64,000 nt of DNA from Ligilactobacillus apodemi DSM 16634 = JCM 16172 (GCF_001434405.1 NZ_AZFT01000053.1:846294-910293); one strand, 5' to 3'; positions 36,115 to 44,806 are shown, counted from the first letter of the stretch. Numbers and translations are program-made. The notes: generated by a model not told the origin, from the sequence alone.

Positions 36115-37263
36115 TTACTTCTTATCTTCGTCTGTTAAAAGACCCTTACCAAGTTTTTCAGAACCTAATTCTTGGAAATCATAGTGTAACTTAGCGTTAT
36201 CTTCAAATTCAGCGATTGCTAAGCGAATCAATTCATCGATCAATTCTTTATAGTTGATACCAGAAACGGCCCACATTTGAGGATACAAGGAAATGTTAGT
36301 AAATCCTGGTAAAGTATTTACTTCACCAAAGTAAGGTACATCATTTTCATCAACTAAGAAGTCCATGCGTGCCATACCACGGTTATCTAAAACGCGGAAA
36401 GCATCAAGTGACATTTGTTGGATCTCTTTAGTCAATTTTTCTGGTAATTCAACTGGAATTTCAAAGACAACTCCCGAAGCATCCACGAATTTGTTGTTGT
36501 AATCGTAGAAATCATCACCTTCTGGTACCACAACTGCACCTAATTTAGATGCCTTAGCTGTTCGGTTACCTAAGATCGAACATTCTACTTCACGTGGGCT
36601 GTTGATCGTTTCTTCGATCAAGACTTTGTAGTCATAACGGAAAGCATCATCTAAAGCTTCTTCAAAGGCTTTCTTATCAGATACTTTGTGGATCCCAACT
36701 GAAGAACCTTGGCGTGCTGGTTTGATGAAAAGTGTTTCACCTAAGTCAGCAGCACATTTTTCATATGGATGATCAGCACGTGTTTCTGGCGTTACCACAA
36801 CGTATTTTGTGTTACGGATCCCATGAAGTGTTAATAATTGCTTTGTAAGGTCTTTGTCAAAGGAAACAGCAGAAGAAGCGATCCCACTTCCGATATAAGG
36901 TTTGTTCAATAAACGGAATAAGCCTTGAACTGTTCCATCTTCACCCATGTTACCGTGGATAACTGGGTAGAAAAGATCTACATCCTTTACTTCAGAAAGA
37001 TTTTGAAGGTTTGCAAGCGGATTTGAGAAGTCAACATCCTTGATTGCTTCAGCGACAACTTCATCTTCAGGTGCTCCATTAAAGATCTTCATGGAATCTT
37101 CGTTACCTAATAAGAAACCATCCTTAGTAAACATGAAGACTGTTACTTCATATTTGTCCTTATCTAATGCGTCGTAAACTGTGTGCGCGGAACGCTTTGA
37201 AACGTCATGTTCAGACGAGTTTCCGCCAAAAAGCAATGCAATATGCATTTTCTTATCTGCCAT
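36115..37263 (-). CDS. ddl: D-alanine--D-alanine/D-lactate ligase, Phe-type
   Basis: ATP-grasp ligase that makes the terminal dipeptide or depsipeptide of peptidoglycan precursors. It is 382 aa, with LFGGNSSEHDVS at 11-22, ATP-grasp core KPARQGSSVGIHKV at 181-194, and GEVNTLPGFT near 315. The omega-loop reads DFYDYNNKFVDASG with Phe at 259. In this family Tyr at that place marks D-Ala-D-Ala ligases, while Phe (as in Leuconostoc Ddl Phe261) marks enzymes favouring D-lactate. So the product is probably D-Ala-D-Lac, giving intrinsic vancomycin resistance. A TATAAT -10-like element lies at 37296-37301. Confidence 0.95.
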   Translation of the reverse strand: MADKKMHIALLFGGNSSEHDVSKRSAHTVYDALDKDKYEVTVFMFTKDGFLLGNEDSMKIFNGAPEDEVVAEAIKDVDFSNPLANLQNLSEVKDVDLFYPVIHGNMGEDGTVQGLFRLLNKPYIGSGIASSAVSFDKDLTKQLLTLHGIRNTKYVVVTPETRADHPYEKCAADLGETLFIKPARQGSSVGIHKVSDKKAFEEALDDAFRYDYKVLIEETINSPREVECSILGNRTAKASKLGAVVVPEGDDFYDYNNKFVDASGVVFEIPVELPEKLTKEIQQMSLDAFRVLDNRGMARMDFLVDENDVPYFGEVNTLPGFTNISLYPQMWAVSGINYKELIDELIRLAIAEFEDNAKLHYDFQELGSEKLGKGLLTDEDKK

Positions 37264-37397
37264 AATGGTTTTTCCATCCTCTATTATTTAAAATTATTAT
37301 ACGGCTTTTATCAGAAATTATTTTCCAATAACTAAGAAAATAATACCACGAAAAGTCTGTCTTTGTCATGTATTTGGGTAATAAAACTCACCTACTT

Positions 37398-38237
37398 TTA
37401 TAAGGCAAGATCAGCGTCACCTTTTTTGATCGTGGCTAACATTTCACTAGCCATTTCACCAAATTTTTGCTTTTCATGCGTTAAATGAAATTCCAAAATA
37501 TCTAAGGCACATAGGAACAACAAGCAGTGTTGCAAACTATAATTGGGGATCTCTAATTCTTTTTGCTTACGATACCCGGCTAAAAAGGCATTGCGCAAAC
37601 CAAGATCTTGAACCTCATTATAGAAAAACTTGATCAGATCTTCGTAAGCGACCCCTAAATGCGCCCTTTCAAAGTCGATCAAAACATCATTATCTTGATA
37701 GACCATCAGATTACGAATACTAAAGTCACCATGCAAAACAACTTTAGGTAATAACTCATAGTCGATATCAGCCGGCTCTAAGTCAGCTTGAATGAGTTTG
37801 AAAACTTCATTTACCTGCGTTTCATACGGCGTACCATGGAAAAGTTCGACCTTTTCTTTGATCCGCTCAGATAAAGGACGTGTATCAGCGGGAACTAAAA
37901 CATGTCCCGTCAATGTTTCATGAAACTTGGCTAATTTTTCGCCAAAGTAGGTCACTCGGTCTAAACTGAGATCTTCTTTTTCAATATCTTCCATTATCCG
38001 ATCTTTTAAAACAACAACATAGTTATCTTCATAGATCACATTATCAAGATAGATGTCGGGACAATAAACTTGGTTGACATGTTGTTCGGCATAAAACTTG
38101 TCTTTATCTTTAAAAATTTTCACAAATAAGTCACAATCATAATGCTCGCTACGCCCTGAAAGGTGCATATTGCCAGCAACATCATGAATCGTTTCTAAGT
38201 TGGCATCATAATATTCATTTAAAAAATCGATCAGCAT
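37398..38237 (-). CDS. Phosphotransferase of the aminoglycoside/choline kinase fold
   Basis: Small-molecule kinase-like protein of 279 aa with the protein-kinase-like fold. The catalytic loop HGDFSIRN is at 169-176 (Brenner-type HxDxxxxN) and the metal-binding VLIDFERA at 185-192. The N-lobe Lys (LFVKIF, about 40) is present. The substrate is unknown: relatives act on choline, fructosamine, homoserine or antibiotics, and nothing here points to resistance. It is a single gene with 134 bases downstream to ddl and 145 bases upstream to the divergent transporter. Confidence 0.8.
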   Translation of the reverse strand: MLIDFLNEYYDANLETIHDVAGNMHLSGRSEHYDCDLFVKIFKDKDKFYAEQHVNQVYCPDIYLDNVIYEDNYVVVLKDRIMEDIEKEDLSLDRVTYFGEKLAKFHETLTGHVLVPADTRPLSERIKEKVELFHGTPYETQVNEVFKLIQADLEPADIDYELLPKVVLHGDFSIRNLMVYQDNDVLIDFERAHLGVAYEDLIKFFYNEVQDLGLRNAFLAGYRKQKELEIPNYSLQHCLLFLCALDILEFHLTHEKQKFGEMASEMLATIKKGDADLAL

Positions 38238-38314
38238 AAATAACCTCTCTATTATTTGTTCTCTCTTAATTGTAGTAGATAAGACTACTTTTGAGCAAGT
38301 AAAGCTAAAACACC

Positions 38315-38343
38315 TTGAATCTTAACCTTACATGAGATATGCT
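38315..38343 (+). promoter_or_regulatory. Promoter of the APC transporter gene
   Basis: -35 TTGAAT (38315-38320), 17-base spacer, -10 TATGCT (38338-38343), 39 bases before the start codon. Confidence 0.55.
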
Positions 38344-38382
38344 TTTTAGTTGTAATTTAATAAAAAAGGATGGTTTATTTTC

Positions 38383-39996
38383 ATGGACAATACCCAAACA
38401 CATGGCAAATATATTAGTTGGCCGATCTTGACATTAATGGCATTTGTGACCGTGATCGGTTTTGACGATATTATGTACAATTTTAAAAACCAAGGAATGA
38501 CCGTGATCACTTCTTGGGTCTTAATGCTCTTTTTATATGTTATTCCCTATTCTTTGATGGTCGGACAACTCGGTTCGGTCTTTAACCAAGAAGGTGGCGG
38601 GTTAAGCTCGTGGATCCGGGGCACTAACGGTGAATTTTTAGGTTATTTCACCGCCTGGACTTATTGGGCAGCCTCAGTCCCTTACGTGGTCGATTCTGCC
38701 AATTCCGTGGTAGTTGGCTTTGGTTGGGCGTTTACTGGCTCAGGCAAATTCCAAGATACCATGTCAAATGCACAATTTACGCTTTGGACTTTTATTATTT
38801 TCATTATTTTTATTATTATTCAACGGCGTTTGGCTAACTCAATGGAATTTCTAAGTGTAGTTGGCGGGGGCATGATGTTTATCATGACGATCTTATTTGT
38901 CGTGTTAGCCTTTATCGGCTTAGCAAAAAATGGCGGTCAAATGGCGACTAAACCGATGACGGTCCATACGATCATTCCTAATTTTGATTTGAAATACTGG
39001 ACAACACTGGGGATGTTGATCTATGCCGTTAACGGATGTGAACTTATCGCGCCTTACGTTACCCAAATGAAAAAGCCCCAACGCGAATTTCCTAAAGCCA
39101 TGATCGCTTTAGCTGTGATGACTGCTTTTCTGACGATCTTTGGTTCTTTTGCCTTAGGGATCTACTTTAACGCCTATCATCTACCCAATGACTTAAAAAT
39201 GAACGGTTCTTACTATGCCTTTCGCGCTTTAGGAGAACAGTTTGGCTTAGGCGACACCTTTATGTACATTTATGCGTGGACTTCGGTGATTTATATGTGT
39301 GCGTTACTGGCAGTCTTATTGGATGCGATGACACGTATGTTGATCTCAGATACCGGTGATAAATACATGCCAGAATTTTTACGTAAGACTAACAAAGACG
39401 GTTTACCAGTCAATGGTTATATTCTCACCTGTGTTCTGTGTGCCTTTATCATGTTTTTAGGGGTCTTTTTACCAGAAATGAATGATATTTTTAACTGGCT
39501 CTTAAATCTAAATGGGATCATTTCACCTGGGGTAACTTGTTGGATCTTTTATGCTTTCATGCGAATTCGCAAAAATCCTGAAAAATATCCATCCCAATAC
39601 GTTTTCATTAAAAACGACAAGCTTGCTTATCTCGTTGGTTTCTTATTACTAGCAGTAACTGCTTTAGCCACGATTTTAGGGATTGCCCCCCAAGATGTTA
39701 CGACTTTTAGTCATACTTGGTGGTACGAATTGGTGATCAATATCGTTTCGGTCGTTGTTTTGATCGGATTAGGTGCCTTGTTACCTTCGATCAGACGTCG
39801 TGAACTCAAATATGGGACAGCCTTTGATCGTTCACAGTGGTACTTAATGATCGGGTTAGTTGCATTTTCCGTGATCTTTGATGTTTGGCTAGGCGGAACT
39901 AAGATCGCCTTACGCCTTGTTTACATCGTCTTAGAGGTCATTATTGCGTTAGCGCTCTTAGTTGTGATCGCACACAAAAAACCGCGCCAAAACTAA
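38383..39996 (+). CDS. APC-superfamily amino-acid permease
   Basis: Polytopic transporter of 537 aa with about 12-14 membrane spans. The first helix has the broken-helix substrate motif of APC proteins (VTVIGFDDIMYNF), and helix 6 appears in YAVNGCELIAPYVTQMKKPQREFPKA, with the conserved E-x(3)-Y and following PxRxFPKA loop typical of glutamate/GABA-type antiporters and related amino-acid permeases. The substrate is not determinable here. AAAAAGGATGG precedes the ATG. A long terminator follows, so it is monocistronic. Confidence 0.87.
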   Translation: MDNTQTHGKYISWPILTLMAFVTVIGFDDIMYNFKNQGMTVITSWVLMLFLYVIPYSLMVGQLGSVFNQEGGGLSSWIRGTNGEFLGYFTAWTYWAASVPYVVDSANSVVVGFGWAFTGSGKFQDTMSNAQFTLWTFIIFIIFIIIQRRLANSMEFLSVVGGGMMFIMTILFVVLAFIGLAKNGGQMATKPMTVHTIIPNFDLKYWTTLGMLIYAVNGCELIAPYVTQMKKPQREFPKAMIALAVMTAFLTIFGSFALGIYFNAYHLPNDLKMNGSYYAFRALGEQFGLGDTFMYIYAWTSVIYMCALLAVLLDAMTRMLISDTGDKYMPEFLRKTNKDGLPVNGYILTCVLCAFIMFLGVFLPEMNDIFNWLLNLNGIISPGVTCWIFYAFMRIRKNPEKYPSQYVFIKNDKLAYLVGFLLLAVTALATILGIAPQDVTTFSHTWWYELVINIVSVVVLIGLGALLPSIRRRELKYGTAFDRSQWYLMIGLVAFSVIFDVWLGGTKIALRLVYIVLEVIIALALLVVIAHKKPRQN

Positions 39997-40054
39997 AAAG
40001 AAGGGACTCATCTGCGTTAGGTCGCTACCTAATTGCGGTGAATCCCTTCTTTTT
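39995..40054. terminator. Long bidirectional terminator
   Basis: Nearly palindromic 60-base element: AAAAAGAAGGGA at one end and TCCCTTCTTTTT at the other, with TTAGGT/ACCTAA at the tip. It separates the transporter gene (+) from the Fic remnant (-). Confidence 0.9.
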
Positions 40055-40976
40055 CTATGTCATTTTTAAATTATCTACGTCATTTTTGGGGAAAATGACG
40101 TAGATAATTGATTTATGAAGTAGTTTTTTGATGTAAGCTGTCGCTCTTCCGCGTCCAACTTTTATGATTTTCCCTTTTTTCCGTAAATCAAGCAAGGTCC
40201 TTTCCACCGTAGTCTTACTGATATCTGGGGCTTGGGCTAGGATTTCTTTTTTAGTGATCTTGCCTAACGACCGTTCAATTATTACTCCAATTCGCTGTGG
40301 CTTTGTTAAATGGCGATAGCGTAAATGCTCTACCCGATCTTCAAATTCCGTATAGGCCTTTAACAAAATTCCTAAATAATATCTAATGAATGGTCCATAA
40401 TCATTTTCATTTGTATGCCACCCTACAGAACTATCATGCAAAACTTCATAGTAAGTCTGCTTACTTTGCTCGATCAACATTTCTAAACTAATGTATTTTC
40501 CCACAATGAATCCAGTGCGATAATAAAGTAACAGTGTCAATAAGCGACTCATGCGCCCATTGCCATCATTGAAGGGATGGATACTTAAAAAATCTAAAAT
40601 AAATATTGGAATCAAAAGCAGTGGATCAATTTTTTAACTTGTAATGCTTGTAAAAAATTTTCAACTTAAATTGTCGATTGCACGCTCAGTTTCAAAAGCA
40701 TGGACTGGTTTAAAGCGAACTTTCTTTTCACCGGTTACACTGATTTCTGTTATCTGATTATCACTCGTTTTAAAATATCCGCCATCCCCCGCAAAAGAAT
40801 ACAGATCTCGGTGTAATTGTAAAATGATATTCTTAGTTGGGAGTAGTTAGTTCATCAGCATTAGCTTCAATAAATAACTCTTGCTTTCCTTTGTGTTCAT
40901 ATAATTTACTGATCAAATTTACGATTTCTGGTGTTAAATATTTTTTAGGCTCATCTTCATAGTCATAGTTACGCAA
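40055..40976 (-). pseudogene. Fic family AMP-transferase gene, degraded
   Basis: Fic proteins transfer AMP to hydroxyl side chains of target proteins. The N-terminal part (from a TTG at 40976) reads LRNYDYEDEPKKYLTPEI to NADELTT, then a stop. After a deletion near 40831-40850 the text resumes as IILQLHRDLYSFAGDGGYF to TERAIDNL. Two one-base shifts near 40662 and in the T6 run at 40630-40635 then lead into the last 186 codons, which keep an intact HPFNDGNGRMSR catalytic motif and a C-terminal winged-helix segment. The lost middle is where related proteins carry the inhibitory (S/T)xxxE(G/N) helix. The 186-codon piece has a weak TTG start (40615) and may not be made. Confidence 0.88.
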
Positions 40977-41066
40977 TTTTTTCGCCTCTTTTTACCTCAT
41001 TTATTGTTTATCTATACCAAAAATCAGCCTAATTGTAGCGCACTTACTGCAATTAGACTAATTTTT

Positions 41067-41225
41067 TTAGCGCCGACTCATTTGTTCTAATACCCCCGCC
41101 AGTAAGACTGGAATAATTGCGATAAAAACCGTCCCACATTCACCCCAAATGAGCAGTCCTAGTGCCAAAATAACTGAAATGAACGCTAAGCCAAGTGCTA
41201 GTTGATGATAATGTTTCTTTTTCAT
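41067..41225 (-). CDS. Small membrane protein (52 aa) downstream of the ABC-2 permease
   Basis: Short gene starting at ATG 41225 with AAGGAAG upstream. A basic, His-containing N-terminus (KKKHYHQ) is followed by two hydrophobic segments (about 9-28 and 32-45) and a basic tail (SRR). No family recognised. It follows the permease pseudogene by 14 bases and was probably part of the same ABC exporter operon, perhaps as an accessory or immunity-like membrane peptide; that is inference from position. Confidence 0.6.
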   Translation of the reverse strand: MKKKHYHQLALGLAFISVILALGLLIWGECGTVFIAIIPVLLAGVLEQMSRR

Positions 41226-41239
41226 GATAGCTTCCTTTC

Positions 41240-41882
41240 TTAAGCAGTAAACGTTCGTGTATAAATCATGATGGATGCCTGTAAAGAAATAAGTGTGCCA
41301 CCAAGAAGTAACAACACTGTTCCTATTATTAACAAAACCTTATTGACTTGGGTAAGCCAAGTAATAAAGGTTACCCCAAAACTTGTTTTTTGTAGTGCAT
41401 AACCCCCACCCATGATCAATGCTAAAAAAATTATATTAACGATCGTATTTCCAAAAGTTCCAAAAGAATAAATAAAAGGTAATAAAACCACGACATACAA
41501 AATGCCAAATAACAAACCAACTCCCACAATGATCAAATGAAGTTCTAAACTGTATTGTCCAAAAATAGCATGTGCTACCAAGCTCAAAGCTAAAACTAGC
41601 CCACTCACTAAAATTATCAACAACAAACAAAACAAGTAACGTGCTAGGACTATTTTGCCTTTTGAAAGCGGAAAGACACCAACAAATTGTTCCCAGCCAC
41701 TTTCATGGTCAGCCACTAGCAAACTGGTTGGTAATGCTGCTAGAGTTAAAGGTAAGATCATTGCCAAAAATAACGTTCCAGCTTCCTTTAAAAAAAGCAT
41801 TACCAAAAGTGCTGCCACTAAAAATAAAATACGCTGTATGCGCCCAAATTTGTTGAAAATCTTTATATAGTAGTCCTTTCAT
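41240..41882 (-). pseudogene. ABC-2 type permease with an N-terminal frameshift
   Basis: Membrane subunit of an ABC exporter. From ATG 41882 (AAGGGG nine bases upstream) the frame reads MKGLLYKDFQQIWAHTAYFI, then one extra A/T in a five-base run (plus strand A5 at 41820-41824; four would restore VAALLVMLFL) shifts it. The remaining 192 codons, which could start at GTG 41818, encode six hydrophobic segments. Without the start, the conserved cytoplasmic N-terminus and part of helix 1 are lost. Its ATPase is also reduced to a stub upstream, so the transporter is almost surely dead unless another ATPase serves it. Confidence 0.8.
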
Positions 41883-41970
41883 CTATTTTTACCCCTTTTA
41901 CTAGAAATAGTAGAATTTCTTCTAACGTAGCATAATGCGCAGCAGTCTTTTTTCCCGTGACTTCTACCAA
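41863..41970 (-). pseudogene. 3' stub of an ABC transporter ATP-binding gene
   Basis: An open stretch of about 35 codons out of frame with the surface-protein gene reads VEVTGKKTAAHYATLEEILL and then FLVKGVKIDERTTI before a stop that overlaps the permease start by 20 bases. This looks like the C-terminal tail of a BcrA/CcmA-type ATPase, whose last helices usually have a LEEI-like pattern. Walker A, signature and Walker B are all gone. The overlap with the permease start is the arrangement of an intact ATPase-permease operon, so the upstream part has been deleted. Confidence 0.7.
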
Positions 41971-44219
41971 ATATTTTGTGCTTGTTGTAAGTTTGCTTCT
42001 TTAGTAGCAGTGTCTTTTAAGCTATCTTCATAAGCTTGTTTTGCTTGGGCTAAAGCAGTCGTAGCCGTTGCTAAATTGTCGTTAGCAGCTTGCAAAGTAG
42101 CTTGAGCTGAAGTCAAAGCATTAGAAGCATTTTGTGCATTAGTTAAAGCCGTATTAGCGGAGTCTAAATTAGCTTGTGCTTGACTTAAAGCAGAGTTTAA
42201 AGTATTGAGCTTGTCTTTAGCAGTGGCTAATTGACTTTGTAAAGCGCTAGTATCTGTAGTTGATGGCGACAAGGAAGTCGTATCAAATTTGCTTGGGTCG
42301 GTGATCATACTTGGATAAATGTAGATGAAACGATCCATTGGATTTGTAGTATCCTGTGGTGGTAAACTAGCAGTATTAAATCCAAAGTATGAATCTTTAT
42401 TAGTAGTGTCCTTAACTTGACTTAGTTGATAAGGTGAAATACCTAAAATTGATTTACTGTATGCCCCAACAGTATTGTTATCATAAATAGTGTTTCCATT
42501 TTTATTGACAAGACTACCACCAACAATTTTATAATCCCTATTAAGTAAACCTGGAAATGTTCTAGCAACATCAATTTTTAACCAAACCATTTGATATTTA
42601 TACATAAAATCTGGTGATTCTAGATAAGTGCCTGTTTGTTCATAAAGAAGTTCATTTAAAAGTGTCGCGTACGACACACCATATTTTTCGGCAATTGATT
42701 TAGCAAGATCTTTATTTACAGTAACTGGGTCTTGGTAAGCAAGTTCTTGAGCAAGATCAATAGCATCTTGATTTAAAATGACGTGACCAACTTTATCGCT
42801 GATACCAAAAGCATCACGCGTCGCATTAATCATATCAGCAACAAACTGTTCAATTTCTAAAATTTGGGATGGAGTTAATTTTTTTGTCATATGACTAAGT
42901 TCTCCGTACTCATTATATTGATCCGCTTGCGGTAATAAGTCATAATCTGATTGACTAGGGGTGTAATTAATGATAATCGGCGAATAATCATTAGTCGTAA
43001 TGATAATTGCTTCGCTACCTGAATATTTTGTTGAAGTTACACTAACAGGTGTTGTCCGTTGAGTATCCCAAGCACCTTGAATGGCTTTAGCATCATTACT
43101 TAAGGTTGTTTTATCTGCTCCTGCATAAGTATCATTAACATATTTTTGTACCGCTGCTTTCAACTCGTCAGTTACAGAAACTTGAATATTGCTTGTTTGG
43201 GTACTTTGATTAGCATTAGCTAATTGTTGTTCAAGTTTTGCAACTTCAGATGCTTGTGCTTGTTGGGCAGAAGTAGCATTGTCGACAGCTGTTTGAGCAC
43301 TTTGTTGCGCTGTAGTTGCATCATTTAATGCGTTTTGTGCATCAGCTAATTGATTATCAGTATTTTGTTTAGCTTCAGTTTTAGCTGTGACATCAGATTC
43401 GGCATCTTTTTGTGCAGTAACAGCATTATCGTAATCTGTTTGTGTTTGTGATAATGTATCACTAGCACCTTGAGAATCTAAAGCTTTTTGTGCTGAATCA
43501 ACATCCGCTTGGACTTGGCTTACTTCCGCTGTTTTAGTTTCAACTTGAGCATCGGCTGTTTCTTTGTTTGTTTGAGCATCAGATAAATTCTTTTCAGCGG
43601 TTGTTTGTTGAGCTTGGGCGGTATCGTAAGCATCTTGAGCGGAATCAACAGCTTGTTGTTCGGTATTAGCTTGATTTTGTAATTGAGATGCTAATTCAGA
43701 TGCTTGCTGTTGGTCAGTTACAGCTTGTTGAGCTTGCGAAACTGCTGCATCTGCGCTATTTTTAGCGTCAGTTGCAGCTGTCAAATTATCGTTAGCTTGA
43801 TTTAATTCACTTTGAGCCTGATTAACAACTTTTTGTTGGTCATCTACTTTTGTTTGCAAATCTGAAACCGTATTCTCAGCATCTTCTTTAGCCGTGTTTG
43901 TTGCCGTAAGTTCATTTTTGGCTGTCGTGATTGCTTCATCAGTCGCTTGATCTTTGGTTGCTTGAACTGAATCCAAAGCTTCTTTTGCACTATCAACTGA
44001 TTGTTGTGCATCTGTTGCAGCTTGCTCTGCTTGACTTGCAGCACTATTAGCTTGTGCATAGTTGTCTTGTGCAGCCGTTACTTGGTCAGCTGGTGATTGG
44101 GTGGTTGCTTGTTGGGTAGTTGCTTGGGTAGTATTGACGCTATCAGCTTGAGCCTTTACTCCAGTCGTGAGCGTTGCAGCTAATGCAGTTGCCCCAAATA
44201 ATAACTTTTTATTTTTCAT
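41964..44219 (-). CDS. SEC10/PgrA-type surface protein, truncated and lacking a cell-wall anchor
   Basis: Secreted coiled-coil protein of 751 aa. It has a signal peptide 1-26 with a probable cut after VKAQA; a Thr/Gln-rich linker; a long Ala/Gln/Asp coiled coil (about 45-340) with repeated AQ-type heptads; a globular region (about 350-640) with MTKKLTPSQILEIEQFVADM and LNQDAIDLAQELAYQDPVTV-like helices resembling the surface-exclusion domain; and a second coiled coil (about 655-751). It ends NLQQAQNIW with no LPxTG, membrane helix or charged tail, which relatives have. Just past the stop the DNA reads as an ABC ATPase tail. I infer a deletion removed the anchor. As it stands the product would be released, unless the coiled coil binds another surface protein. 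Confidence 0.85.
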   Translation of the reverse strand: MKNKKLLFGATALAATLTTGVKAQADSVNTTQATTQQATTQSPADQVTAAQDNYAQANSAASQAEQAATDAQQSVDSAKEALDSVQATKDQATDEAITTAKNELTATNTAKEDAENTVSDLQTKVDDQQKVVNQAQSELNQANDNLTAATDAKNSADAAVSQAQQAVTDQQQASELASQLQNQANTEQQAVDSAQDAYDTAQAQQTTAEKNLSDAQTNKETADAQVETKTAEVSQVQADVDSAQKALDSQGASDTLSQTQTDYDNAVTAQKDAESDVTAKTEAKQNTDNQLADAQNALNDATTAQQSAQTAVDNATSAQQAQASEVAKLEQQLANANQSTQTSNIQVSVTDELKAAVQKYVNDTYAGADKTTLSNDAKAIQGAWDTQRTTPVSVTSTKYSGSEAIIITTNDYSPIIINYTPSQSDYDLLPQADQYNEYGELSHMTKKLTPSQILEIEQFVADMINATRDAFGISDKVGHVILNQDAIDLAQELAYQDPVTVNKDLAKSIAEKYGVSYATLLNELLYEQTGTYLESPDFMYKYQMVWLKIDVARTFPGLLNRDYKIVGGSLVNKNGNTIYDNNTVGAYSKSILGISPYQLSQVKDTTNKDSYFGFNTASLPPQDTTNPMDRFIYIYPSMITDPSKFDTTSLSPSTTDTSALQSQLATAKDKLNTLNSALSQAQANLDSANTALTNAQNASNALTSAQATLQAANDNLATATTALAQAKQAYEDSLKDTATKEANLQQAQNIW

Positions 44220-44255
44220 GTTTATTTGGCTCCTTTACATTTAAAATACACATAT

Positions 44256-44284
44256 TTTATACCACAAAACTGTGCACAAGTGAA
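44256..44284 (-). promoter_or_regulatory. Promoter of the surface-protein gene
   Basis: Leftward -35 TTCACT (44279-44284), 17-base spacer and -10 TATAAA (44256-44261), 36 bases before the ATG. AAAGGAGCC is the ribosome-binding site. The divergent XRE regulator gene begins about 200 bases away. Confidence 0.6.
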
Positions 44285-44420
44285 TATTTCACAAAGGTAA
44301 ATAATCATTATATAAACATGTGCAGAAATTGTTTATAATCAATAACAAAAGTATTTATCTATGCCGTTATACAACTTTAAAATTTTAATTACTATATAAG
44401 AGATAAAGGGGGTCTCTAAA

Positions 44421-44759
44421 ATAGTAAATATTGGTAATAACGTCCGATACTTTCGTAAAAAATTTCACTTGACCCAAGAACAACTAGCTGAAAAAAGCGG
44501 ACTCTCAGTCAATTTTATTTCACGCTTGGAAAGAACTAGTGACCAAAATGTTAGTATCAAGACACTCATAAAAATTGCTGAAGCATTTGAAATTTCACTT
44601 GCAACACTTGTTTCTGTCTCTGAATCAACCTCTGAACCAACTTATTTAAATCCAAACGTATCCGAACTCGCTAATCGCTTAGAAAAACTAGACAATACTA
44701 AAGCTAACGAATATAGCCAAACATTTTTACGTATCTTAGAAATCTCGACTGAAGAGTAA
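44421..44759 (+). CDS. XRE-family HTH regulator with no canonical start codon (ATA proposed)
   Basis: Transcriptional regulator with a single N-terminal helix-turn-helix. Read from 44421 it is IVNIGNNVRYFRKKFHLTQEQ and continues with LAEKSGLSVNFISRLER, a complete HTH_3. The frame is open from a stop at 44397 but has no ATG, GTG or TTG before the TTG at 44469, which would drop the first helix. A strong AAGGGGGT (44406-44413) sits seven bases before ATA 44421, so this looks like a former ATG. It could initiate weakly at ATA, or be inactive. The C-terminal half is acidic and helical. It is divergent from the surface-protein gene and may have controlled it. About 112 aa. Confidence 0.75.
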   Translation: MVNIGNNVRYFRKKFHLTQEQLAEKSGLSVNFISRLERTSDQNVSIKTLIKIAEAFEISLATLVSVSESTSEPTYLNPNVSELANRLEKLDNTKANEYSQTFLRILEISTEE

Positions 44760-44777
44760 AAATTACAATAAAATCGC

Positions 44778-44806
44778 AAAAAGCAGCCAAAATTGGCTGC
44801 TTTTTG
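44778..44806 (+). terminator. Terminator after the XRE regulator
   Basis: AAAAAGCAGCC / GGCTGCTTTTT hairpin with an AT-rich loop, followed by T-rich DNA. Confidence 0.85.

Noticed and set aside
37398-38237. Aminoglycoside resistance gene
   Set aside because: Only the general kinase fold and catalytic loop match; a conserved-looking single chromosomal gene gives no support for a resistance role.
40055-40615. The 186-codon Fic fragment as an independent functional gene
   Set aside because: It starts mid-domain at a weak TTG without a Shine-Dalgarno, and matching upstream Fic sequence exists in other frames, so it is treated as part of a pseudogene.
43200-44100. Repetitive Ala/Gln-rich stretch as a DNA tandem repeat or CRISPR-like array
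   Set aside because: It encodes heptad coiled coil of the surface protein; the repeats are degenerate at DNA level and there are no spacers.
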